Assembly (NCBI RefSeq): GCF_000374465.1 | Contig: NZ_KB894536.1 | Coordinates: 1 to 51,302, forward strand | DNA length: 51,302 nucleotides | DNA from: Ahrensia kielensis DSM 5890 | Lineage (GTDB): Bacteria > Pseudomonadota > Alphaproteobacteria > Rhizobiales > Rhizobiaceae | Reading direction: 5' to 3' | Notes under the pieces: generated by a model | Seen by the model: only the letters and a program-made list of their open reading frames with translations | Told to the model about the DNA's origin: nothing | Database searches by the model: none | Program-made: the position numbers and the translations under genes | Shown here: positions 15,339 to 23,088 of the stretch, piece after piece | How the letters are laid out: every line of letters starts with the position of its first letter | Position numbering within the stretch: the stretch's first letter is position 1

Positions 15339-16829
15339 ATGAGCAAGATACTGGAAATTAAAGGGGTGTCTAAACAATTCCCCGGGGTGCTGGCATTAGA
15401 CAATATCGATTTTGATTTGGATGAAGGCGAAGTTCACGCTTTGCTTGGCGAAAATGGCGCTGGCAAATCCACTCTCGTTAAAATTATTACAGGCGCATAC
15501 CACCGAGATTCAGGCATAATGACAATTGGCGGGAAAGCCGTTGATTTTCAAACGCCTGCAGAAGCGAAATCCCAAGGGATAGGTGGTATTTATCAAGAGT
15601 TTTCGCAGGTGAATTCTCTTTCGGTCGCCGAAAATATATTTCTCGGTGATTATCCAATGAAGGGGCTTTTCATCGATTGGGAAACCATGAACGCGACGGC
15701 CGATGAGCTGTTAACACGTTTTGGTGTGGATGCATCTGCAACCGATAAGCTGTCATCCTTAGGTGTTGCAACGCGTCAAATGGTCGAGATTCTTAAAGTG
15801 GTGCATCGTGAAAATTTACGCATCCTAATCATGGATGAACCCACGTCTGCACTCTCTGACTCTGAGACACATTTGCTGTTTGATTTTGTAAGGACAATAC
15901 AAGCAACGGGTGTGGCTATCATTTATATTTCACACCGGCTGGATGAGATTAAGCAAATTTGTGACCGCATAACCGTTTTTAAGAACGGTAAAAAAATGTC
16001 TACAAACCAAGCGCAAGACATGAGCATTGATGCGATAGTCACTGAAATGGTTGGGACGGAATTAAAAGATCATTTCCCTCCCAAAAATATATCAATTGGC
16101 GATCCTTGCATAGAGGTCTGCAATCTATCAGGTGCCGGTTTCGAGGATATATCTTTTACAGCGCATAAAGGTGAAGTACTGGGCATTACGGGGTTGGTTG
16201 GTGCCGGCAAAACAGAAGTTTTGATTTCCGTTTTTGGTGGCGCGCCGATTAAGTCAGGTGAGATAAAACTAAACGGCACAGTCGTTAATATTCACTCACC
16301 CATCGAAGCTGTGAAAAATAGGATCGGACTCTTACCGGAAAGCCGGAAAGAGCAAGGCCTAAACCTTATTATGAGTTGCCTTGAAAACATCAGCCTTGCT
16401 TCACTCGACAAGATTTCAAAACCGTTTCTTGATCTCAAGTTAGAAAAAGAATTCGCCGAGCAAAATTTTTCAAAGTTGGAAATTCGCCCTAGTAACCCTA
16501 AAAATTTGGCTGAAAATTTAAGCGGGGGCAATCAGCAGAAAGTCGTTTTATCCAAATGGCTTCTTCGTGATAGCGAAGTTTTGATGTTCGACGAGCCGAC
16601 TCGCGGCATCGATGTGGGCGCAAAATTCCAAATATATTCACTGATCATGGAGCTGGCTAAGGCTGGCAAAACCATCATTGTTGCTTCGTCAGAAATCGAC
16701 GAAGTCGTGGGTATTTGCAACCGCGTTCTTGTAATGCGTCGTGGGGCATTGGTTAGCGAATTGAGCGGTGAAAGCCTGAAAACAGAACAAATTGTATTAT
16801 CAATGAGCGGAGAAACCCTTGTCTCTTAA
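15339..16829 (+). CDS. Ribose-type sugar ABC transporter, double ATP-binding protein
   Basis: The 496-residue protein contains two ABC domains, as in RbsA, MglA and XylG. Domain 1 has Walker [10 protein letters not shown] (38-46) and Walker B LIMDEPTSAL (163-172) with a degenerate signature. Domain 2 has GLVGAGKT (285-292), the signature LSGGNQQKV and Walker [12 protein letters not shown]. Most relatives have Arg in place of Lys291 (GLVGAGRT), so this second Walker A is unusually canonical. ATG 15339 begins the conserved ILEIKGVSKQFPGV segment. Its end overlaps the TTG start of the permease by 11 bp. Confidence 0.9.
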   Translation: MSKILEIKGVSKQFPGVLALDNIDFDLDEGEVHALLGENGAGKSTLVKIITGAYHRDSGIMTIGGKAVDFQTPAEAKSQGIGGIYQEFSQVNSLSVAENIFLGDYPMKGLFIDWETMNATADELLTRFGVDASATDKLSSLGVATRQMVEILKVVHRENLRILIMDEPTSALSDSETHLLFDFVRTIQATGVAIIYISHRLDEIKQICDRITVFKNGKKMSTNQAQDMSIDAIVTEMVGTELKDHFPPKNISIGDPCIEVCNLSGAGFEDISFTAHKGEVLGITGLVGAGKTEVLISVFGGAPIKSGEIKLNGTVVNIHSPIEAVKNRIGLLPESRKEQGLNLIMSCLENISLASLDKISKPFLDLKLEKEFAEQNFSKLEIRPSNPKNLAENLSGGNQQKVVLSKWLLRDSEVLMFDEPTRGIDVGAKFQIYSLIMELAKAGKTIIVASSEIDEVVGICNRVLVMRRGALVSELSGESLKTEQIVLSMSGETLVS

Positions 16830-17757
16830 ATCTAATATTTTGGATAATAAACAGCAGTTTTTGGCTTTGTTGGGGCTGGTATGCGTTGTAATCGTATTGT
16901 CATTCCTATCGGAGTATTTTTTCACAGCCAACAACCTATTAAATATTGGAAAGCAGGCTTCGATTAATCTCATCATTGGTTTGGGTATGACGATTGTCAT
17001 CATTTCGGGCGGGATTGATTTGTCGGTAGGCTCTCTTTTAGCGCTAACCATATCAATTATGGCTGTGCTCAATGTAGTGCACGATGTTGATATTGTTTTG
17101 GCTGGATTTGTGGCTGTAACCGCAACTTTAGCTGCCGGCGCGATCAATGGCATAATCATACAATATGGCAAGGTTCCTGCATTCATTACAACTTTAGGGA
17201 TGATGGGAATTGCGCGCGGAGTGGTGCTTTTAATATCACGCGGCAATCCTTCGATGTCTTTTCCAGAAGAATTTTTATGGATAGCCGACGGCTCTATTCT
17301 CTGGATTCCTGTGCCCATTTTTCTTGCGGCGCTTGCAGCAATACTCACAGCGTTTTTGCTAAAATATACCCGTCTTGGACGTGAGATTTATGCGATTGGC
17401 GGAAACGAAGAAGCCGCACGCCTGTCGGGGATTAACATCGCTTATGTGCGAATAGCAGCATATACAATTTGTGGATTATCCTGCGCGTTAGGCGGGGTCA
17501 TCTTCGCAGCTAGAGTAGGTGCAGCTCCGCCATCATCTGGAATGGGTTATGAGTTGAATGCTATTGCAGCTGTTATCATCGGTGGGACATCTTTGTCCGG
17601 TGGACAAGGCAAAGTGTCAGGCACTGTAATTGGTGCTTTACTGATGGCTGTTATTGCCAATGGCTTGAACATAATCGAAGTCGATCCGTACTGGCAAAGT
17701 ATCGTCATTGGCTCAATTATAGTTATTGCTGTCATGGTATCTAACATGCGCAAGTAA
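16819..17757 (+). CDS. Ribose-type sugar ABC transporter, permease
   Basis: This 312-residue inner-membrane protein has 8-10 hydrophobic segments and the family landmarks GGIDLSVGSLLAL (about 55-67), GRGVVLL-like segment, YAIGGNEEAARLSGI (cytoplasmic EAA-like loop) and IIGGTSLSGGQG. The gene starts at TTG 16819, inside the end of the ATPase gene, with CGGAGA about 5-6 nt upstream; no ATG occurs before the first conserved segment. It completes the SBP-ATPase-permease operon. It has no downstream partner before a long gap. Confidence 0.9.
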   Translation: MSLKSNILDNKQQFLALLGLVCVVIVLSFLSEYFFTANNLLNIGKQASINLIIGLGMTIVIISGGIDLSVGSLLALTISIMAVLNVVHDVDIVLAGFVAVTATLAAGAINGIIIQYGKVPAFITTLGMMGIARGVVLLISRGNPSMSFPEEFLWIADGSILWIPVPIFLAALAAILTAFLLKYTRLGREIYAIGGNEEAARLSGINIAYVRIAAYTICGLSCALGGVIFAARVGAAPPSSGMGYELNAIAAVIIGGTSLSGGQGKVSGTVIGALLMAVIANGLNIIEVDPYWQSIVIGSIIVIAVMVSNMRK

Positions 17758-17949
17758 AGGCAATGTTTAGGTGGCTTGTCGCACAAGGCACACAACCTGG
17801 TAATCGAATTCTATGTTTGGTGTAGTTTATACTTCACTTGAACCGAACTTATTATAGCGTGTCGTTGTCCAGCAAGGACGTCCTATGTCCCTTAAGAAAG
17901 AACCATGAGACGTACGAAAATCACTAAACTAGATGTGTTATGACTAATT

Positions 17950-17967
17950 TCACCTTACGTTAGGTGA
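17950..17967. promoter_or_regulatory. 18-bp palindrome, copy 1 (TCACCT...AGGTGA)
   Basis: The element reads TCACCT-TACGTT-AGGTGA and is symmetric except at one central base pair step on each side. Its centre is 52 bp from the centre of the second palindrome, almost exactly five helical turns, so two bound dimers would lie on the same DNA face. The binding protein is unknown. Confidence 0.55.
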
Positions 17968-18001
17968 TGAGGCGCTATGAAGTTCAATATTCCGTACTGT
18001 T

Positions 18002-18019
18002 ATCACCCGTTTAGGTGAT
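18002..18019. promoter_or_regulatory. 18-bp palindrome, copy 2 (ATCACC...GGTGAT)
   Basis: The element reads ATCACC-CGTTTA-GGTGAT and shares the TAGGTGA half-site with copy 1, though the half-site spacing is two bases shorter when the shared TCACC/GGTGA parts are aligned. It lies about 280 bp upstream of the TAXI gene. Confidence 0.5.
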
Positions 18020-18300
18020 CGTACGCGACGTTATATGACAAGTATACGATAATTTACCAAACAGTATTGATGCGAACCCTGTGGCTTTTCAGCTGTGGGA
18101 AGTTAGATTTATTGCAAGTTTTTGGTTTGCAATCCGTTGTGATGATTATACCTGCTTTTATCAATTTACAGATTCTGATGTCAAAGGCCTTTCTTAAGGC
18201 AGCAATACCTGCGAGGCTGTCGATTAAGGTGCGGTAACGCACTGTCCGGCAAATGCCGGTTCACCTAATGACGATGTATATTAAGGGAGTAATGATCATT

Positions 18301-19317
18301 ATGATGAAGTTTACCAGACGTACGGCAACCGCGCTCATTGGAGCTACGGTAGCACTTGGTCTTGCTAGCGCAGCGATCGCGCAATCACCTGCATTTTTCC
18401 GTATTGCGACAGGCGGCACTTCCGGAACTTATTTTCCAATTGGCGGTTTACTTGCCAATGCTATTTCTTCAGCGCCAGGTTCACGCTCATGTGAAGAAGG
18501 CGGATCTTGCGGCGTTCCTGGTCTAATTGCGACTGCAATGTCTGCAAACGGTTCTGTTGCCAATGTGAATGGTATTAACGGCGGCACTATCGAAAGCGGA
18601 TTTTCACAATCTGACGTTGCTTACTGGGCTTACACAGGCACAGGCGTATTCGAAGGCAAAGAAAAGGTCGAGAAATTACGTGCTATTGCCAACCTCTACC
18701 CAGAATCTATTCACCTGATCGCTTCTGTAGATAGCGGCATCAATTCTGTTGCAGATTTGAAAGGCAAGCGCGTTTCTATGGATGAGCCTGGCTCTGGAAC
18801 GCTTGTTGATGCTCGGATTATCTTAGAAGGCTATGGCATGACAGAAGCTGACGTTTCTGCGGAATTCTTGAAGCCAGATCAGGCTGCTGACCGTATGCGT
18901 GATGGCGCTATGGATGCATTCTTCTTCGTTGGTGGTTTCCCTGCGGGCGCTATCGCCGAGCTAGCATCCCAGCAACCGATCAAGGTTATTCCAATCGATG
19001 GTGACAATGCAGGCGGCATTACAGAGCAGTATGAATTCTTTGCTGTGAACAAAATTCCTGCAGGCACTTATGAAGGGCAAACTGACGATGTTTCAACACT
19101 TGCTGTTGGTGCACAGTGGATTACGAGTGCAGATCAGCCAGAAGAGCTAATTTACAACATCACTAAAGCTCTGTGGAACGATAAGACACGCAGCTTGCTT
19201 GATTCAGGTCACGCAAAAGGCAAGTCTATCACTAAGGAAACTGCGCTAGACGGTGTTGGTATTCCTCTGCATCCTGGTGCGGAACGTTTCTATAAAGAAG
19301 CAGGTTTGCTTGACTAA
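18301..19317 (+). CDS. TAXI-family TRAP transporter solute-binding protein
   Basis: This protein of about 338 residues has a signal peptide ending near AIAQ (residue 27) and the TAXI family core: FFRIATGGTSGTYFPIGG at the mature N-terminus, the CGVPGLIATA segment, LKGKRVSMDEPGSGTLVDA and YFFVGGFPAGAI-like residues. TAXI proteins capture organic acids such as glutamate or 2-oxoglutarate and pass them to a fused DctQM membrane protein, which is the next gene. Three ATGs (18292, 18301, 18304) are possible; 18301 is best spaced from AAGGGAG at 18283-18289. The ligand is not readable. Confidence 0.88.
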   Translation: MMKFTRRTATALIGATVALGLASAAIAQSPAFFRIATGGTSGTYFPIGGLLANAISSAPGSRSCEEGGSCGVPGLIATAMSANGSVANVNGINGGTIESGFSQSDVAYWAYTGTGVFEGKEKVEKLRAIANLYPESIHLIASVDSGINSVADLKGKRVSMDEPGSGTLVDARIILEGYGMTEADVSAEFLKPDQAADRMRDGAMDAFFFVGGFPAGAIAELASQQPIKVIPIDGDNAGGITEQYEFFAVNKIPAGTYEGQTDDVSTLAVGAQWITSADQPEELIYNITKALWNDKTRSLLDSGHAKGKSITKETALDGVGIPLHPGAERFYKEAGLLD

Positions 19318-19330
19318 CAAATGATAAATA

Positions 19331-19352
19331 GCCGGAGCGGTAACGCTCCGGC
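19331..19352 (+). terminator. Intercistronic hairpin after the TAXI gene
   Basis: A perfect 9-bp GC-rich stem (GCCGGAGCG / CGCTCCGGC) with a GTAA tetraloop lies 13 bp after the stop codon and before the permease ribosome site. It lacks a strong U-tract, so it may protect the upstream mRNA end or attenuate transcription. Confidence 0.65.
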
Positions 19353-19378
19353 TGCTTTGCTATGGGGAGCATGTGAAT

Positions 19379-21493
19379 ATGGCTGGGACAACAAAGACCG
19401 GTGTTACAAAAGATGACATTGAAACACAGAAGGCTGAATCTGAAACGGCCACTGTAGAGCTTACGGAAGCCGAGCAAAGAGCGCTTGAAGAGAAGTTCGA
19501 TAGTGAAGTTCGTTTTCGTCCGCTTGCTCGACCTGTTTTATACGCCTCTTCGCTGGCGTTGTTCGTTCTTGCTTGCTTCCACTATTACACTGCTGGTTTC
19601 GGTATTTTGCAGCAAACAACACACCGCGGCATTCACCTCGCTTTCACGCTAGGATTGATTTTCGCGGTATTTTCATTTTCCGGACGCCCTCAAACTGAGC
19701 CGCACCGTTCTTCTGTGTTAAATCCGCTGGGTTTGCCTCTGATAGATTGGGCCTTTTTGATTGCTGGGGTCGTATCCTCGCTTTACGTGCCGTGGATTTT
19801 CAACGAGCTTGCTTTCCGCGTTGGTAACCCTAGCTTCCTTGATGTAACAATGGGCACAGTGCTCATCATATCACTGCTCGAAGCCACGCGGCGCGCGATG
19901 GGTTGGCCACTACCATTCATCGCTATTTTATTTATGGCCTATGCCTTATTTGGCCAATCGATGCCGGGCATTCTTGTGCATCCCGGCGCATCATGGACCT
20001 CGCTCGTCAATCATCTTTATCTGACCAGCCAAGGTATCTATGGCACAGCGCTTGGCGTTATTGCCACTTACGTTTTTCACTTCGTTCTGTTTGGCGTATT
20101 GGCAACGCGTATTGGCTTGGGCCAATTGTTCATTGATTTGGCTTCTGCGTTAGCTGGACGCTATGCAGGTGGACCGGCGAAAGTATCCGTTTTGTCATCG
20201 GCCATGCTCGGCTCGATTTCTGGATCATCAATCGCTAACACTGTGACAACTGGCTCACTTACAATTCCTGCGATGATCCGCATTGGCTACCAGAGGCATT
20301 TTGCTGCCGCTGTTGAAGCAGCATCGTCAACAGGTGGACAAATCACACCGCCCGTCATGGGGGCTGTTGCATTCTTGATGATTGAATATCTTGAGGTGCC
20401 GCTGACTACGATTCTAACCGCTGCAATCGTTCCCGCATTCATGCACTTTTTCGGTGTTTTGATGCAAGTCCACATGGAAGCCAAACGGCTTGGTTTGCGC
20501 GGATTGACCAAAGAGGAATTGCCCGATGCATGGGCTGTCTTCAAGAAGGACTGGATTACCGTTTTCCCACTTATCGTGCTTGTTGCGGTCCTACTGTCAG
20601 GCCGCACGCCTTATTCAGCGGCATTCTGGGGTATCACATCTTGTATCGCTGTAATGGTGGTTCAAAACATAACACGTCTGCCGTTCTCGCAGGCTTTGCG
20701 CGGTGTCGCACAAGATGTTTTCGACGGTTTTGTTTTAGGCGCTAAATATTCGCTTTCTGTTACAGCGGCTGCTGCTCTTGTCGGCGTCGTAATCGGCGTT
20801 GTGACTTTGACGGGCGTTGGCTTCAAGATCGTTTATCTCGTGACAGCAACAGCAGGTGGCTGGGCCGAAAGTGTTATAGCATTTGTTCCTTTCGATCTAT
20901 TCACGGTGCAATCCCTAACGCTATTATTCACGCTCATCATGACAGCCATTGTCTGTATTTTGATGGGATGCGGCATACCAACAACAGCGAACTATCTCAT
21001 CATGATCGCCATTGCAGCGCCAATTTTGAATGCACTGGGTGTTGAGCCAATCGTAGCTCACTTCTTTGTCTTCTATTATGGTGTTTTGGCCGATGTTACA
21101 CCGCCTGTGGCTCTGGCCGCTTATGCGGCGGCAGGTATAGCCGGAGCAAATGCATTTAAAGCCGGTAATACAGCGTTCCGCCTATCGATGGGTAAGGTTC
21201 TGGTGCCATTTGTCTTTGTTTTCTCGCCATCATTGCTGATTGTCACGCAAGGGTTCACATGGCCATTATTCATTTTGGCAGTCTCTGGGGCTATGCTCGG
21301 AATTACCGCGTTATCAGCGGCTTTTTCTGGATATTTAACCCAACCATTATTGGCTTGGGAACGCGCATTGTTGGCCGTTTCTGCGTTGCTCTTTGTCGCT
21401 CCTGATCTAATAACAACGCTGGTTGCAGCTGCGATCTGTACCCCTGTTTTGATCAGAGCTTTAATTGGAATGAGAAAAGTGAATACGGCATAA
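19379..21493 (+). CDS. TRAP transporter, fused DctQ-DctM membrane subunit (TAXI type)
   Basis: This protein of about 704 residues has a soluble, charged N-terminus (about 50 residues), four membrane segments equivalent to DctQ and then about 12 equivalent to DctM. Conserved TRAP segments include GGPAKVSVLSSAMLGSISGSS near residue 260, EAASSTGGQITPPVMGAVAF near 310 and MGCGIPTTANYLI near 535. The fused layout is the rule for TAXI systems and sodium-coupled uptake is expected. ATG 19379 sits 9 nt after GGGGAG; a GTG at 19373 is possible but too close. A terminator follows at 21548. Confidence 0.92.
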   Translation: MAGTTKTGVTKDDIETQKAESETATVELTEAEQRALEEKFDSEVRFRPLARPVLYASSLALFVLACFHYYTAGFGILQQTTHRGIHLAFTLGLIFAVFSFSGRPQTEPHRSSVLNPLGLPLIDWAFLIAGVVSSLYVPWIFNELAFRVGNPSFLDVTMGTVLIISLLEATRRAMGWPLPFIAILFMAYALFGQSMPGILVHPGASWTSLVNHLYLTSQGIYGTALGVIATYVFHFVLFGVLATRIGLGQLFIDLASALAGRYAGGPAKVSVLSSAMLGSISGSSIANTVTTGSLTIPAMIRIGYQRHFAAAVEAASSTGGQITPPVMGAVAFLMIEYLEVPLTTILTAAIVPAFMHFFGVLMQVHMEAKRLGLRGLTKEELPDAWAVFKKDWITVFPLIVLVAVLLSGRTPYSAAFWGITSCIAVMVVQNITRLPFSQALRGVAQDVFDGFVLGAKYSLSVTAAAALVGVVIGVVTLTGVGFKIVYLVTATAGGWAESVIAFVPFDLFTVQSLTLLFTLIMTAIVCILMGCGIPTTANYLIMIAIAAPILNALGVEPIVAHFFVFYYGVLADVTPPVALAAYAAAGIAGANAFKAGNTAFRLSMGKVLVPFVFVFSPSLLIVTQGFTWPLFILAVSGAMLGITALSAAFSGYLTQPLLAWERALLAVSALLFVAPDLITTLVAAAICTPVLIRALIGMRKVNTA

Positions 21494-21516
21494 TCCGGCA
21501 GGTAAAAATTATACCG

Positions 21517-21532
21517 TAGGTGCGTTCACCTA
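21517..21532. promoter_or_regulatory. Palindrome TAGGTG-CGTT-CACCTA downstream of the TRAP operon
   Basis: This perfect 6-bp dyad with a 4-bp centre is built from the same TAGGTG half-site as the two palindromes upstream of the TAXI gene, but in inverted orientation. It lies between the TRAP gene stop and its terminator. Confidence 0.4.
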
Positions 21533-21547
21533 TCGCTCGTTGTTATT

Positions 21548-21571
21548 GAAGCCTCATCGTTTTGAGGCTTC
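21548..21571. terminator. Terminator between TRAP operon and frcK
   Basis: A perfect 9-bp stem (GAAGCCTCA / TGAGGCTTC) with a 6-nt loop lies between the convergent TRAP and frc operons. It is followed by an A-run on the plus strand and would have no U-tract there; the minus-strand reading has ACGA in the loop. Position supports a bidirectional terminator. Confidence 0.6.
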
Positions 21572-21668
21572 AAAAATCACTGTTTCTCAGACTTGGGAGT
21601 TTAGGCGAAATGTCCTGCGCGTAACGAGATAGTTGCGCGAGGTTAAAGACAATGGTGATCAGCACATA

Positions 21669-22304
21669 TTACGCGTTTGTTTTGAATTCTAAATCGGCAG
21701 CTTTGCTCTTTTCAAGAACATAGAGCGCATTTGGAATATCATTGCCCATTGCTTTATCTAAGGCAGCATTCTCACCAAAACCGTGCTCTCGCCATCGCTC
21801 GATTAATCGTTCCTTGAGGGTCTCTAGGTTTGGCCGCACGAAGATTGTGAGGTCTAAAAACGGAATGACGTTTGACCAAGGTTGTTCATTTATAAGGAGA
21901 TAATTGCCCTCAATGACCACGATCTGTGTTTCCAAAGATAGCGCTTGTGCTTCAGGGATGACTGCGTCAACAGTGCGATCGAAAGTTGGGTAATATATCT
22001 CAGATTGTTTTTCCGAAATTTGGCTAACCAGTTTTACAAAGCCTACTGCGTCAAACGTTTCGGGCGCACCTTTCCGGTGGCGCAACCCCATTTTGTCAAG
22101 TTGCGCATTGTCCAAGTGAAAACCATCCATTGGCACAAGGGCCGCTCTGCCGCGCTCCGTTGAATTGAGGTCATCCACTAGACGTTCAGCCAAAGTGGAT
22201 TTGCCAGCAGCAGGCGGACCCGCGACAGCTATAATTAAACGCCTGTCGCTTTTGCAGATTTTTGCAATATACGCCAAAATAGTTTTGCGTTCTGTGATGA
22301 ACAT
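21669..22304 (-). CDS. frcK: FrcK-like kinase of the fructose transport operon (uridine kinase/PRK fold)
   Basis: This protein of about 211 residues is a P-loop kinase with Walker A GPPAAGKST (about residues 27-35), the PMDGFHLDN motif typical of the uridine kinase / phosphoribulokinase / pantothenate kinase superfamily, and VIEGNYLL as Walker B. It is the last gene of frcBCAK, an order known from Sinorhizobium meliloti, where frcK is co-transcribed with the fructose transporter genes but its exact substrate is unsettled. ATG 22304 begins seven bp after the frcA stop; a longer in-frame start at 22349 would overlap frcA. Confidence 0.83.
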   Translation of the reverse strand: MFITERKTILAYIAKICKSDRRLIIAVAGPPAAGKSTLAERLVDDLNSTERGRAALVPMDGFHLDNAQLDKMGLRHRKGAPETFDAVGFVKLVSQISEKQSEIYYPTFDRTVDAVIPEAQALSLETQIVVIEGNYLLINEQPWSNVIPFLDLTIFVRPNLETLKERLIERWREHGFGENAALDKAMGNDIPNALYVLEKSKAADLEFKTNA

Positions 22305-22311
22305 AACTTTG

Positions 22312-23088
22312 TTAGGCCGCGACCGCTTCTGATGGCGGTTCTTTTGCACCTGTCATAAATGCGACGGCATCAGACATTGTGTAATCTTTGGGATCAATGA
22401 CGCATAATCGTTTACCAAGCCGATGAATGTGAATGCGATCAGCAACTTCAAAAACATGCGGCATGTTATGGGAAATCAAGATAATTGGAATTCCCCGTGC
22501 TTTAACGTCCTGAATGAGTTCCAACACTTTGCGCGATTCCTTGACACCAAGTGCCGCCGTTGGCTCATCCAGAATAATAACCTTTGAACCAAAAGCCGCG
22601 GCCCGTGCTACAGCAACGCCTTGGCGTTGACCGCCGGAAAGCGTTTCGACGGCTTGATTGATATTTTGAATTGTCATCAATCCAAGCTCGGTCAATTTTT
22701 CACGGGCGAGGGTTTCCATTTTCTTGCGATCAAGCTGCCTGAAAATAGTACCCATAAAACCTTCTTTTTTGATTTCTCGGCCCATGAACATATTATCTGC
22801 AATCGACAATGCTGGTGACATTGCAAGCGTTTGATAAACGGTTTCAATGCCGTGAGCGCGTGCTTGAATGGGAGAGGTGAACTTTACCTCTTTACCTTCA
22901 ATATATATCGAGCCTGCGTCGGGAATAACGGCACCGGATATTGTTTTGATAAGCGTTGATTTACCAGCGCCATTGTCGCCAATGACAGCGAGAATTTCGC
23001 CAGGCATCAAATCAAAATCACAACTATCCAACGCGGTTACTTTGCCGTAGCGCTTGACCAAATTACGGCCTTTCAAAATCGGTTCCAT
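22312..23088 (-). CDS. frcA: Fructose ABC transporter, ATP-binding protein
   Basis: This 258-residue protein is a single ABC ATPase, as FrcA is, rather than the double ATPase used by ribose-type systems. Walker A GDNGAGKST lies near residues 37-45, the signature LSGGQRQGVAVARA near 143-156, Walker [12 protein letters not shown] near 162-172 and the switch His in ILISHNM. Other segments (YQTLAMSPALSIADNMFMGRE) match the FrcA group closely. ATG 23088 overlaps the frcC stop by one base (TAATG), giving tight coupling. Two copies would drive import through FrcC. Confidence 0.9.
   Translation of the reverse strand: MEPILKGRNLVKRYGKVTALDSCDFDLMPGEILAVIGDNGAGKSTLIKTISGAVIPDAGSIYIEGKEVKFTSPIQARAHGIETVYQTLAMSPALSIADNMFMGREIKKEGFMGTIFRQLDRKKMETLAREKLTELGLMTIQNINQAVETLSGGQRQGVAVARAAAFGSKVIILDEPTAALGVKESRKVLELIQDVKARGIPIILISHNMPHVFEVADRIHIHRLGKRLCVIDPKDYTMSDAVAFMTGAKEPPSEAVAA

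Larger units (their letters stand above)
17758..18300. other. Long non-coding region upstream of the TRAP-TAXI operon
   Basis: This is the longest gene-free stretch in the window, 543 bp. It contains two 18-bp palindromes (17950-17967 and 18002-18019), a 10-bp palindrome AGGACGTCCT near 17875, a dyad ATTGCAA / TTGCAAT (18111-18133), a short hairpin CCGGCA / TGCCGG at about 18246-18259 and a TTCACCTAA half-site (18260-18268). I see no open reading frame with protein-like character. The richness in dyads suggests a regulated promoter, a long leader, or an unrecognised small RNA. Confidence 0.6.
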
